A stretch of 64,000 nucleotides of DNA from Psychromonas sp. SP041. GTDB taxonomy: Bacteria > Pseudomonadota > Gammaproteobacteria > Enterobacterales > Psychromonadaceae. Under the pieces are notes generated by a model. The model was given only the letters and a program-made list of their open reading frames with translations, did not search any database and was not told the DNA's origin. The stretch spans positions 1-64,000 of the forward strand of contig NZ_CBRF02000006.1 in NCBI RefSeq assembly GCF_000470315.2, read 5' to 3'. The first letter of the stretch is position 1. The number at the start of each line of letters is the position of its first letter. Of this stretch, positions 51,819 through 60,978 are shown one piece after another. The translations under genes were made by a program, and so were the position numbers.

Positions 51819-52268
51819 ATGAAGAAATTAATTACATTTATATTCTTGTCATTTATTGTGTCAAGCTACGCGAGTGCAACTGAGAGTTTAATCTCTGTTG
51901 AAAGTAAATACTCAGCCAAAGAAACCGCTGATCGGTTTGCATCGATATTAGAAAAAAAGGGCCTCACTTTATTTGCTCGTATTGATCATCAAAAAAATGC
52001 GGCAGGTGTTAATTTAGAGTTGAGAGAAACTGAACTATTTATTTTTGGTAACCCTAAAATAGGCACCCCATTAATGCAGTGTGCTCAACAATTAGCCATT
52101 GATTTGCCACAAAAAGTATTAGTATCAAAAGATGCGGATAATAAAGTGTGGTTAACTTATAACAACCCTGAATACATTAAAGAACGTCATGAAGTAAAAG
52201 GTTGTGATCCAGTATTTAAAAAAGTATCTGGTGTATTAAACGCCTTAACTAATGCGGCTGCTAAATAA
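51819..52268 (+). CDS. Secreted DUF302 protein
   Basis: A 149-residue exported protein. The signal peptide ends after YASA (about residue 20). The DUF302 fold covers the rest: VESKYSAKETADRFASILEKKGLTLFARIDHQKNA near 27-60, LFIFGNPKIGTPLMQCAQQLAIDLPQKVLV near 78-108, and VWLTYNNPEYI. The domain occurs alone or with metal and redox proteins, and no reaction is established. The gene lies directly after a family-1 repeat and is closed by a good terminator, so it appears monocistronic. Confidence 0.85.
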   Translation: MKKLITFIFLSFIVSSYASATESLISVESKYSAKETADRFASILEKKGLTLFARIDHQKNAAGVNLELRETELFIFGNPKIGTPLMQCAQQLAIDLPQKVLVSKDADNKVWLTYNNPEYIKERHEVKGCDPVFKKVSGVLNALTNAAAK

Positions 52269-52292
52269 CCTTCAAACAAAAATAACAAAAAT

Positions 52293-52328
52293 AAAACACC
52301 TCAACATTGGTAATTTAGAGGTGTTTTA
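52293..52328 (+). terminator. Terminator of the DUF302 gene
   Basis: AAAACACCTC and GAGGTGTTTT form a 10-bp stem around a 15-base loop, with T at the 3' side. Confidence 0.85.
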
Positions 52329-52499
52329 AATACCTGCCTAACAAAGTAATAAGCGATAAACAAAGCTCACTATTTCATTAATGGTTATTCTGCTTATAAA
52401 AAAGTATATTAATTTATTAGCACGTTATACATTCACTTAAGAAAAATTTATAGCACCATTCTTTACAAAAACAATAATAAATCACTAATAAGGACATTT

Positions 52500-53261
52500 A
52501 TGAAACTAACTCATATCGCTTTGATTACCATTGCTTCTTTTAGCTTGAATGCTCAAGCAGACCTACTTGACGATATTCAAGAAAAAGGTGTGTTAACCGT
52601 TGGCACAACCGGTGATTACAAACCTTTTACGTATTTTGATGGTAGTAACTACTCTGGTTACGATGTCGATGTTGCCAAGCACGTTGCAGAGCAACTAGGC
52701 GTTGAAGTGCGCTTTGTAAATACCACTTGGAAGCGTTTAGTTTCAGACCTAAAAGACGGTAAATATGATATCGCAATGGGCGGAATTACACGCCGTATGT
52801 CTCGTCAATTAGCGGCTGAGCAATCTCAAGGTTACATGACATTTGGTAAAGTGTTTTTAGTGGCTAATGGTAAAGAGGCACAATACGATACGTTACAAGA
52901 AGTGAATGTACCTAGCGTTAAAGTTGGTGTGAATATCGGTGGGACTAATGAAAAATTTGCAGAGCAGTTTTTAACTAAAGCCACCATTGTAAAGTATGAA
53001 AATAACTTAGATGTACCTAAAGCTGTTTCAGCAGGGACTGTTGATGTGATGGTAACTGAAACGCCAGAAGCACTGTATTACCAAACAATAGATAAAACGC
53101 TACAAGCGGTGAGAGAAGAAAATCCATTTACTAAAAGCCAGTTTGGTTACTTAATGCCAACAGGTGAGCAACGTTTATTAAATACGGTGAACTTCATTAT
53201 GGATGAAATGAAGCTAAAAGGTGTTGATGAAACGTTAATGAAGAAAAACTCTTTAATGTAA
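52500..53261 (+). CDS. PheC-like periplasmic dehydratase / solute-binding protein
   Basis: A 253-residue exported protein of the type II solute-binding fold, close to cyclohexadienyl dehydratase. The signal peptide ends after AQA (about residue 19). Then come LLDDIQEKGVLTVGTTGDYKPF, the GYDVDVAKHVAEQLGVEVRFV helix-strand, and GKYDIAMGGITRRMSRQ, a motif shared with PheC, and VMVTETPEALYY. PheC makes phenylpyruvate from prephenate, or phenylalanine from arogenate, in the periplasm. An amino-acid-binding protein is the alternative, but there is no permease gene nearby, which supports an enzyme role. Confidence 0.78.
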   Translation: MKLTHIALITIASFSLNAQADLLDDIQEKGVLTVGTTGDYKPFTYFDGSNYSGYDVDVAKHVAEQLGVEVRFVNTTWKRLVSDLKDGKYDIAMGGITRRMSRQLAAEQSQGYMTFGKVFLVANGKEAQYDTLQEVNVPSVKVGVNIGGTNEKFAEQFLTKATIVKYENNLDVPKAVSAGTVDVMVTETPEALYYQTIDKTLQAVREENPFTKSQFGYLMPTGEQRLLNTVNFIMDEMKLKGVDETLMKKNSLM

Positions 53262-53342
53262 ATGTGAGGTTACCTTTGAAAATGGCTGATAAAATGGTGT
53301 TGTTACTTTTTTAATCTAAGCATTTTTTAAATGTACTTTTTA

Positions 53343-53371
53343 AGCCTAGCTAATTTAGCTGGGCTTTTTTA
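53343..53371 (+). terminator. Terminator of the PheC-like gene
   Basis: AGCCTAGCT and AGCTGGGCT pair around AATTT, with one mismatch, and are followed by TTTTTT. It lies 80 bp after the stop codon. Confidence 0.8.
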
Positions 53372-53645
53372 TGGCTAAGCGTTTTTTGTTTTTAGCTTTC
53401 AGCTTTGAAGCATTGCTTTAATCCGCTAAGAACTATTGCTGTGTAAATCAATAAATCAATAAATCAATAAAGCTATCTAAGAAAATAGCGAATAAGCATA
53501 TCTAATAAACATTGCCTATAAAGAATAAAGTGTGAACTCCATCATTTAGCTTGTTTTTTAAAAAAACCTTATTAATATAACAATCAGTTAAACGACTTTA
53601 TTTATTGTTAATAACAATGAGTAAAGGTCCTTTAGCTAACTCGAC

Positions 53646-53822
53646 TTCAGGGCGGGGTGTAATTCCCCACCGGTGGTATTTTTACAGAATATAATTTTCT
53701 AGTAAAAGAGCCCACGAGCGCCTAGCCTTATTAAGTTATTAAGGTAACTTTTGATAAAGCTAGGGTCAGCAGATTTGGTGAGACGCCAAAGCCGACGGTT
53801 ATAGTCCGGATGGAAGAAGATC
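53646..53822 (+). promoter_or_regulatory. FMN riboswitch (RFN element)
   Basis: All conserved RFN blocks are present in order: CTTCAGGGCGGGGTGTAATT with CCCCACCGGTGGTA (53645-53678), GAGCCCACGAGCG, GTCAGCAGATTTGGTGAGA, CGCCAAAGCCGACGGTTA and AGTCCGGATGGAAGAAG (to 53819). The gene that follows, 300 bp further on, is a drug/metabolite-type transporter rather than ribB. No gene lies in between. Confidence 0.97.
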
Positions 53823-54119
53823 GATAATAAATAGATTTACCTTATATTAAAAACAGATCAGGTTAGGCGATGAATGATGTCACCGATTGTTTCTGTTATT
53901 TGTATTTTTTGCTTTAGTCGCAGGGCATTTTCCTGTGTCTATTCGCATGGTTAAAGTACCTAAAGTTACCCGTCATCACGCTATAAGTTTACGGAGACTT
54001 TTGTACTGTAAAATTTAAGTCTATTTGTTGGATTCTTTAGTGATTAGGTTTGTTTGATCCTATTGAATCATGTTCTTTCCAAGCTCTGTCCTTCTCTCCT
54101 TTTTTGTTTAGGAAATGTA

Positions 54120-55043
54120 ATGACAGGTATTATCTTTATTTTTTTCGCGTGCCTACTTTGGGCCGCAGATACATTAATTCGCTACCCCTTACTTTTTGGT
54201 GGCTCCAGTGCGCAACAAATAGTGTTATTTGAACACATAATTGTATTTGTTGTATTGATTGGTATTTTTGTATTTAAGCGTCGTAAACCAAGCTTTTTAA
54301 GTCGTGGAACCTTACTACCATTTGTTGTGATTGGTGTTTTTGGATCGGCTCTTGGAACATTGGCTTTTACCGAAGCTTTCTATCTCGCTAATCCAACCGT
54401 GGTTATTTTATTGCAAAAGTTACAGCCTTTAGTTGCTGTGACCTTAGCGTGTGTCTTATTAAAAGAACAAATCAACCCTCGCTTCTTTTTCTGGTTAGGT
54501 ATTGCTTTATTGGGTAGCTTATTACTTATTTGGCCAGATTTACAAATACTCTCTACTAGTTTTAAAGAAGGTAATATAGAGCATAACAACAATGCATTAT
54601 TAGGTTATGGCCTTGCTTTATTTGCTGTGGTTAGTTGGGGATGTGCCACCGTGTTTGGTAAAAAACTTAGCACCAAAGGCTTAGATAGCGTGGACTTAAT
54701 GGCTGGTCGTTTTAGTTTTGGTTTATTAGGGATGTTACCTTTTGCCTTTATGACACCAACCTTAATCACAACGGTAGAGATAAGTGTTTTACAAAAAATA
54801 GCGATACTCGCTTTGCTCTCTGGTGTATTAGGTATGTATTTTTATTACCAAGGCCTAAAACGCATTCCTGCTCATTGGGCAACACTTGCTGAAATGTTCT
54901 TCCCTGTTGCCGCTATTTTTATCAATTGGTTATTTTTAAGTGTGGAAATGACACAAGTTCAATTGGTGGGTGCCGTTACGCTAATTGCTGCTAGTACCAT
55001 GGTGCAACGAAAACCAATGGAAAGAGCGATTAAAACTGCTTAA
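54120..55043 (+). CDS. ribN: EamA/DMT-family transporter, probable riboflavin importer RibN
   Basis: A 307-residue membrane protein with ten predicted helices as two EamA repeats. I choose the ATG at 54120 because AGGAAA lies directly upstream; the open frame extends 22 codons earlier from a TTG with no such site. The first repeat carries ALGTLAFTEAFYLANPTVVILLQKLQPLVAV (in parts), and the second carries GMYFYYQGLKRIPAHWATLAEMFFPVAA. The FMN riboswitch ahead is the main reason for naming it RibN, since riboflavin transporters of this family are controlled that way. Substrate by association only. Confidence 0.8.
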   Translation: MTGIIFIFFACLLWAADTLIRYPLLFGGSSAQQIVLFEHIIVFVVLIGIFVFKRRKPSFLSRGTLLPFVVIGVFGSALGTLAFTEAFYLANPTVVILLQKLQPLVAVTLACVLLKEQINPRFFFWLGIALLGSLLLIWPDLQILSTSFKEGNIEHNNNALLGYGLALFAVVSWGCATVFGKKLSTKGLDSVDLMAGRFSFGLLGMLPFAFMTPTLITTVEISVLQKIAILALLSGVLGMYFYYQGLKRIPAHWATLAEMFFPVAAIFINWLFLSVEMTQVQLVGAVTLIAASTMVQRKPMERAIKTA

Positions 55044-55090
55044 TAGTGGTTGTCTAATAGCGACTGCTTAATCGTTAGATTGTCTACAGT

Positions 55091-55117
55091 TAGGCTCTTT
55101 GAATAACAAAGAGCCTA
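55091..55117. terminator. Hairpin downstream of ribN
   Basis: TAGGCTCTTTG (55091-55101) and CAAAGAGCCTA (55107-55117) form a perfect 11-bp stem with a five-base loop. No U-tract follows because a family-2 repeat begins at the base of the stem. Confidence 0.65.
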
Positions 55118-55271
55118 ATACCAATCACAATAAATAGCTTATCTATTTTACTTGTTAAAACAGCCCATTCCCTCGTTGTAAATTTCGTAAAGGAAACTGT
55201 CATTTACACCTGGAATTGAACTGTTTCTCCAGCGTGAAATTTAGATGATAGATTTAATGTAATCGATATAA
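55117..55271. repeat. Intergenic palindromic repeat, family 2 (copy 4)
   Basis: The left end AATACCAATCACAATAAATA and the right end (GATTTAATGTAATCGATAT) are imperfect inverted repeats. AGCGTGAAATTTAGATGATAG matches the CCTGCGCAAAATTTAGATCAC block of the other copies. An internal pair (TAAATTTCGTAAAGGAAACTG region) is less regular. No ORF is present. Confidence 0.7.
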
Positions 55272-55451
55272 CGCATTATTTTAACTACTTTTTTATCCTC
55301 AACACTGACTACGGTTTCCTTATTTAAATAATCTTTTTTAGCTTGTCACATCAAGTATTTCAACTTACTTAAGTCGATTATTGTATTTTGCACTGTGTTT
55401 GCACATTTAATCGTTATTGTTGGTCAAATTTAATTAATTTGAGCTAAAAAA

Positions 55452-56414
55452 ATGCAACATTATGATGTTAAAGCAGGAGAAATTTTAAAAAAATCGTCTG
55501 GTATTCTTATTGCTTTCTCATTAGTTGCATGCGGCTCAGGTGTTGAAACTGCTACTGAAATAACCACAACTATTGACTCTGAAACAGAATCTACTGAGGG
55601 TGTTTTATGTGACTACTCATACAGCGAATATAACGATTCAGAGTCAGTACAGGCAACAAGTACTTCTAACTGGAGTTGCAGTAGTAATACTCGTGATTTA
55701 GTGGCTAATGGTATTCCTGACCATGATGTCGGAGAGTTTCCGAATGAAGATAATCCTAATACTATTTATGAACAATCAGTCAGCGAAAGCTTTACCTTGG
55801 AGCCAGTTGAAACAACAAGTTCGACTACTTTAGGTGGCCCGCGTGGCAATATTGGTGTGGTGTTAAATGGTATTAAAATTGATGCTGGCACTGCTGGTAG
55901 TTGTGATGATTCAGGAGACAGTTGTAGTTTAGTTGATAACAGTGGCAACTGGAGCATTGAAGCATTAGGTCAAGATGCATTTGATTTTGGTACTGACAGC
56001 AATAATGCGCACGTTCAGCCCGATGGAACTTATCATTACCATGGAATGCCAGAAGGGTTTATTGCACTTCAAGGTGGCGATAGTTCGAACGTGACATTAA
56101 TTGGTTGGGCGGCCGACGGTTTTCCTATTTACGCGCGTTACGGTTATTCCGACGCAGGTGATGCAACGTCGGATATTAAACTTATCACTGGTAGTTACCA
56201 ATTAGTCAGTGATATTAGTGATAGTCGTCCATCGACTGATATCTATGCACTTGGTTCATTTTTACAGGATTGGGAATATGTGGAAGGTTCAGGAGATCTT
56301 GATGAGTGTAATGGTCGTGTTGGTGTCACTCCTGAGTTTCCTGCTGGGATTTACCATTATTATGCAACGGATAGTTATCCATACTTTCAACGTTGCGTAA
56401 AAGGTCAGCTCTAA
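55452..56414 (+). CDS. YHYH-domain lipoprotein
   Basis: A 320-residue predicted lipoprotein. The signal region ends in a lipobox-like LVAC (Cys at about 27); the N-terminus before it is unusually long and polar (MQHYDVKAGEILKKSSG). A Ser/Thr/Glu-rich stretch with Cys follows, then the YHYH domain: GTYHYHGMPEGFI near 193-205, LIGWAADGFPIYARYGY near 215-232, and a closing GIYHYYATDSYPYFQRC. The domain is named for the Tyr-His-Tyr-His motif and may bind metal; its function is unknown. Six or more cysteines suggest disulfides. It lies 91 bp before the EF-hand gene in the same direction. Confidence 0.82.
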   Translation: MQHYDVKAGEILKKSSGILIAFSLVACGSGVETATEITTTIDSETESTEGVLCDYSYSEYNDSESVQATSTSNWSCSSNTRDLVANGIPDHDVGEFPNEDNPNTIYEQSVSESFTLEPVETTSSTTLGGPRGNIGVVLNGIKIDAGTAGSCDDSGDSCSLVDNSGNWSIEALGQDAFDFGTDSNNAHVQPDGTYHYHGMPEGFIALQGGDSSNVTLIGWAADGFPIYARYGYSDAGDATSDIKLITGSYQLVSDISDSRPSTDIYALGSFLQDWEYVEGSGDLDECNGRVGVTPEFPAGIYHYYATDSYPYFQRCVKGQL

Positions 56415-56505
56415 CCTTATTAATAAGCTTTAAATAGCCATTAAAAAATAGATAAGCATCATATTAAAACTAATTGTAAACATCACCTGAAAAATGTGAG
56501 AAAAA

Positions 56506-57030
56506 ATGAAGTCCTTGAAAAAAATATTAATAAATGTCGCTAGCCTTAGTCTTTTAACTCTTCCTATGATCGGTTCAGCTCATTTAATGGTTGTTGAAAA
56601 TGGAACGCTAAACTTTGTTGATGATAATGTTTATGTTGTTTTGTCGTTACCTATCTCAGCTTTTAAAGGGATTGATGACGACCATGATGGGCATGTTTCA
56701 CTGAAAGAATTTAATGATCACAGAACAGAAATCAGCGCGAATGTTATGCATAATGTTTATTTATCTGACGTGAACAATAAGTTTAATATTGATGGTTTAT
56801 TACTTAACCCAACTGCATCACATGAAAACACTGCTGAAATAGAGGAATTGACTATTATGGGGCGTTACTCTTTACCAACCCCAGATACCAAGGTGAGCTT
56901 TAGTGTAAAACTGTTTAGTGTGCATAAAAAGCTGCAACACTACGACATTACTGCGACTAATAACAAACAAGCGCTTCACAATAAATTTCAACTTAATCCA
57001 ACAACACCTTCTACGATCGTATTTAAATAA
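56506..57030 (+). CDS. Secreted EF-hand protein of unknown function
   Basis: A 174-residue exported protein. The signal peptide ends after IGSA, so the mature protein would start with His26 (HLMVVENG). One canonical calcium-binding EF loop, DDDHDGHVSLKE, lies at 57-68 with ligands at loop positions 1, 3, 5, 7, 9 and 12, followed by a helix. A possible beta-sandwich makes up the rest. I do not recognise the family. It follows the YHYH lipoprotein gene at 91 bp and may be co-expressed. A calcium-dependent surface or periplasmic role is inferred. Confidence 0.65.
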   Translation: MKSLKKILINVASLSLLTLPMIGSAHLMVVENGTLNFVDDNVYVVLSLPISAFKGIDDDHDGHVSLKEFNDHRTEISANVMHNVYLSDVNNKFNIDGLLLNPTASHENTAEIEELTIMGRYSLPTPDTKVSFSVKLFSVHKKLQHYDITATNNKQALHNKFQLNPTTPSTIVFK

Positions 57031-57118
57031 TCAATAAACCTGAAAACAGCAGTGTCGTCTCGCTTTGCTTATCCAATATTGAGGTTACTTAGATTAAAAA
57101 GCGGAACGAGACTAACGA

Positions 57119-60100
57119 TTAATACTTATTATTTTTGTTCCAATTTTCTAACAAAATAGGGATGTCTTGCGCTTTAACGGGTTTAGAAAATAGATAACCT
57201 TGTAACTCTTCACAATCTAATTTCTTCAAAAAATCCCATTGTTCTTGTGTTTCTACACCTTCTGCAATTACTTTTAATTTAAGTCCTTTGGACATCATAA
57301 GAATTGCAGGAACAATACTCGCATTTTCTTCGTTATTAGCACAATCATGAATAAATGAACGGTCAATTTTTATAATATCTACGGGTATTTTATGAAGGCA
57401 ACTTAAAGACGCATAGCCTGTTCCAAAATCATCAATGGCGATTGTAAAACCATAATCAGATAATTGTTGTAAAGTCGTTTGTGCTTTTTGATGATTATCA
57501 AAAACTGCATTTTCTGTGATTTCTAATGTAATGGTGCTTGGATCTATTTGTCTTTCTTCAAGTATATTAATGAATTCAGTTGCTAAGTTTTTATTTTGAA
57601 ACTGTTTTGCTGAAACATTAATAGAGCATTTTAAATGAATGCCTGAACGGATCCATTTTTGTTGTTGTATACAGGCATTTTTAAAAACACGGAATCCAAT
57701 TTCTTCAATTAAACCAGCTTCTTCTGCTAAAGGGATAAATTCTTGTGGATTAAGGCCATGATACTTTTCTGCAGGTAAACGGAGTAATGCTTCGACACCA
57801 CATATTTCACCAGTACTACTTTTAACTTGTGGTTGGTATACAAGATAAAAATCATTTTCACGCAGTGCTGTATGCAGAAGGTGACGAATCTTTGCGGTTC
57901 GATTAAGTGAATCTTCTAACCCTTGTTGATAAAAAGAAAATTGATTTTTACCACTGTGCTTTGACAGGTACATCGCCTTATCAGCTCTTTGTAATAAAAT
58001 ATCTGATTGTTCTCCATGCTCTGGAAAGAGTGCGATACCAATGCTGGCGCTAATAAAGGCAACTTGTTCTTTAATAGTCACTGGAACTGATAGAGTCTTT
58101 ACGATTTCTCTAGCAATATCCGCTACAAATTGCTCATGCTCGATATTCGGTAATATCAGAATAAACTCATCACCAGCAAAACGGGCTAATATATCTTCAC
58201 TTCGTAAACATTTTTTTAATCGCTTACTCACTTCTATTAACAATAGATCGCCACCATCATGCCCTAATGAATCATTCACTAATTTAAACCCATCAAGATC
58301 GATAAACAGTAAAGCAAATTCAAGTTTCTGTTGTGTTGATGTTGAGATCATTCTGTTCAAATGTTCATTGAATAACACTCGATTAGGTAAGTTGGTGAGA
58401 GGGTCTTGGTATGCAAGCATTCTAATATGCGCTTGTTGTGCCTTAAGCTCTGAAATATCTTTATAAGCGCCACGGTAGCCAATGGTTTTTCCATATTTAA
58501 TAATAGGGTTACCTGTGGCAAGCAGTACTTTCTCACTGCCATCTTTGTGTTGGTAACGTGTTTCAAGACCTGCTAGCTCATCTTGATTTTGCATCGATTT
58601 TATTAGTTTTTGTAGTTCGTCTGTAGAGTGTTTAGCAATAAAATGCGTCATCGGCTGGCCAATAATCTCTTCACGGGAATAACCTAATACTTGTTCGACG
58701 CCATCTGAGCTGTATTTAAAATGTGCTTCTGTATCGATTTCCCAAAGCCAGTCTGAGGCACTATGAGCAATGTCACTAAACTTCTTCTCAGCTTCACTTA
58801 AGTGATTGACGTGAATCTGATTTTTTAAAGCAGAGGAGAACAGAGTCAGTAGCCCTTCATATATAACACCTTTACGTACAGCAAGGTCTAATATACAAGT
58901 ACCAATAAAATCTTTTTTAAAAGATAACGGCATAATAACTAAAGCAAATAATAGGTTATCGTTTTTAATATTGGATGGAATTAATTCTGAAGCAGGATAG
59001 GGGATTTTAGATATCGCCAAGCGTTGCTTATCATGCATTGCAAATACACAATTCATTTGTGTTTTATCTTCACCTAAGTCTTCAAAAATACTGATATAAC
59101 AATCATTAAAATGTAAGCCCTGCTGTAATTGCAGTGCTATTTCATCAAAATTGAGCTCTGAATTTAATTGAATGCCGATTTCTCTCATCGTACCAAGCTG
59201 TTGTTCTGTTTCAAAGCTACGATAGTGGCCTGCTTTTACATTGCATTGCTGTACTATTTTAAATAGATCACTCGCAATATTGATCGACTTACTTTTGTTT
59301 TCAACACGTTCAATTGACTGTATGAGTCGATGATGGATAACTTGCGTAAGTTGACCCCATAAGAATATTTGGTCTGTTTTTAACGTTGATTCTAATAGGT
59401 CACTAAAGTACCCAATTAACTGATAGCTTTCATGATTTTGTAAGTCCGTTAGCAGCATTGTTGATAATGTGGAAGCAATATCAGGGGGAGCATATTCTCG
59501 TTGATCTGATGGGAGGTGGTTAATGACTTGGGCTAACTCCATTTGAATATTTTCTATTGTTAGCGTTTTTTCAGAATGCTCTGCATTAACTAAGTTAGAT
59601 GATTGAGATAATTCCATATCAGCTTGATGACACCCACAAGATTGCCTTACGACTAATGACGTTGGCAGCACTGTATTGTCGGTGATGACCTTCCCATCAA
59701 TAATATCGATTAGTTTTTTAGCCGCATACCATCCCAGATCATAGGTGGGTTCAATAATACTGGTTAGTGGTGGATCGGCAAAAAGGCTGTTCATATTGCC
59801 CATACTACCGGTCACGATAATATCTTCTGGTACTTTTACACCTTTCTTTTTTAATGATGAGATGATTGAAATAGCTTGGCTATCGGTACTGACTACAATT
59901 GCCTGAGGCCATTCTTGCTTGGGTTTTTCTAGTAGTTCATCAAGCCTTGGTATTGAGGCATTAGTGGACATATCACTGGTGATATACATGCCAGGGTCAA
60001 AATGTATTCCATACTGTTCTAGTGTCGCTTCAAAAAGCTGTTTCTTGCGTTGGCTAGAAAGGTGATCGCCTGTTGGCCCTGCAAAGGCAAAACGTTGAAC

Positions 60101-60511
60101 ATGATGTTGATTGATCAAATGTGTGACTAAATCTTCAATACCTTGCTGAGGACTATAACCAACATCGAGATAACCTGGGATAGAACTCGTCACCGTGATC
60201 ACGGGGATATGAGAAAACTGTTCTAAAAATAGCAGTTGTTGTTCCAATGAAATAAAGCGACTCAGTGCGCCCATGGGAATAATTAAACCATCAATGGCAT
60301 CTTTATCAATTAGCTCAAATATTCGGTCTCGAGACATATTAGTTTTAGCTGGCTTAGCAAACTCTGCCCCACTAAAACAGAGAGTATTATATTGCTGTTG
60401 CTGAGCGTAATCCTTAGCACCAAAAATAATACCTTCAGAAAAAGGGGTTGCCATCATATTGGTTAATATTGCGATAGTCGGAAAGTTATTCTTTAGAAGG
60501 CTCATCTTCAT
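57119..60511 (-). CDS. LacI-type sensor PAS-GGDEF-EAL cyclic-di-GMP protein
   Basis: A 1130-residue cytoplasmic protein. Residues 1-295 form a periplasmic-binding-protein-like sensor as in LacI-family repressors (IAILTNMMATPFSEGIIFGA, closing with SLVVRQSCGCH), but no DNA-binding helix-turn-helix precedes it. A helical/GAF-like part covers about 300-570, PAS about 575-690 (SASDWLWEIDTEAHFKYSS), GGDEF about 695-855 with RFAGDEF (Ala for the first Gly, usually tolerated), and EAL about 870-1120 with GVEALLRL, IDDFGTGYASLS and IAEGVETQEQ. Both catalytic domains look intact. A sugar-like ligand may switch cyclic-di-GMP levels. The closest named relatives are not known to me. Confidence 0.85.
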   Translation of the reverse strand: MKMSLLKNNFPTIAILTNMMATPFSEGIIFGAKDYAQQQQYNTLCFSGAEFAKPAKTNMSRDRIFELIDKDAIDGLIIPMGALSRFISLEQQLLFLEQFSHIPVITVTSSIPGYLDVGYSPQQGIEDLVTHLINQHHVQRFAFAGPTGDHLSSQRKKQLFEATLEQYGIHFDPGMYITSDMSTNASIPRLDELLEKPKQEWPQAIVVSTDSQAISIISSLKKKGVKVPEDIIVTGSMGNMNSLFADPPLTSIIEPTYDLGWYAAKKLIDIIDGKVITDNTVLPTSLVVRQSCGCHQADMELSQSSNLVNAEHSEKTLTIENIQMELAQVINHLPSDQREYAPPDIASTLSTMLLTDLQNHESYQLIGYFSDLLESTLKTDQIFLWGQLTQVIHHRLIQSIERVENKSKSINIASDLFKIVQQCNVKAGHYRSFETEQQLGTMREIGIQLNSELNFDEIALQLQQGLHFNDCYISIFEDLGEDKTQMNCVFAMHDKQRLAISKIPYPASELIPSNIKNDNLLFALVIMPLSFKKDFIGTCILDLAVRKGVIYEGLLTLFSSALKNQIHVNHLSEAEKKFSDIAHSASDWLWEIDTEAHFKYSSDGVEQVLGYSREEIIGQPMTHFIAKHSTDELQKLIKSMQNQDELAGLETRYQHKDGSEKVLLATGNPIIKYGKTIGYRGAYKDISELKAQQAHIRMLAYQDPLTNLPNRVLFNEHLNRMISTSTQQKLEFALLFIDLDGFKLVNDSLGHDGGDLLLIEVSKRLKKCLRSEDILARFAGDEFILILPNIEHEQFVADIAREIVKTLSVPVTIKEQVAFISASIGIALFPEHGEQSDILLQRADKAMYLSKHSGKNQFSFYQQGLEDSLNRTAKIRHLLHTALRENDFYLVYQPQVKSSTGEICGVEALLRLPAEKYHGLNPQEFIPLAEEAGLIEEIGFRVFKNACIQQQKWIRSGIHLKCSINVSAKQFQNKNLATEFINILEERQIDPSTITLEITENAVFDNHQKAQTTLQQLSDYGFTIAIDDFGTGYASLSCLHKIPVDIIKIDRSFIHDCANNEENASIVPAILMMSKGLKLKVIAEGVETQEQWDFLKKLDCEELQGYLFSKPVKAQDIPILLENWNKNNKY

Positions 60512-60954
60512 TTAATGACCTTAAATGAAGATCTGCTTACTTTCTGTTGAGAGTGGTTAATACTCACCATAATAATCATATCTCTATCCTTGAGCTTGTG
60601 AATTTTTTAATGAGTCCGTTCTCTTCTTGTGAACGCTTGAACTGTTAACGGAATAAAAGTATCGAGATCATTTTTTAGTGTCATTAATTAAAGTTAGTAC
60701 GGTATTTACTAATCAACCAACTAATTAACTAATAAATCCACTAAACAGATTTGAAAGCGCTAAACATGACTGGTTTTTAAAAAGGTTAAAATAATAAAAT
60801 GACTTTGGTTTATATTAACACGAGACTCTGATCGTGGTGCAGATGACAATACAATTAATTCATTACGACTTTATAATGAAAATTTAAAATATATTAATTG
60901 TATAAACTTTACTAAACAATTCGGGATTAAGAGATTAAAGTATGAAGTGCATAT
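60512..60954. other. Divergent control region, no gene
   Basis: About 440 bp between the start of the large sensor gene (minus) and the VOC gene (plus). It is AT-rich and holds no convincing ORF. A short element TTGAAAGCGCTAAAC near 60750 has an AGCGCT core similar to LacI-type operators, but a single half-match is not evidence. Confidence 0.4.
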
Positions 60955-60978
60955 TTGAATACTAATAGAGGATATAAA

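Noticed and set aside
53947-54018. A 23-codon ORF (MVKVPKVTRHHAISLRR...) in the leader between the FMN riboswitch and ribN
   Set aside because: No ribosome-binding site and no known leader-peptide pattern; chance ORFs of this size are frequent.
60745-60765. AGCGCT-centred element as an operator for a LacI-type protein
   Set aside because: Only one short imperfect palindrome, and the neighbouring LacI-like protein has no DNA-binding domain.
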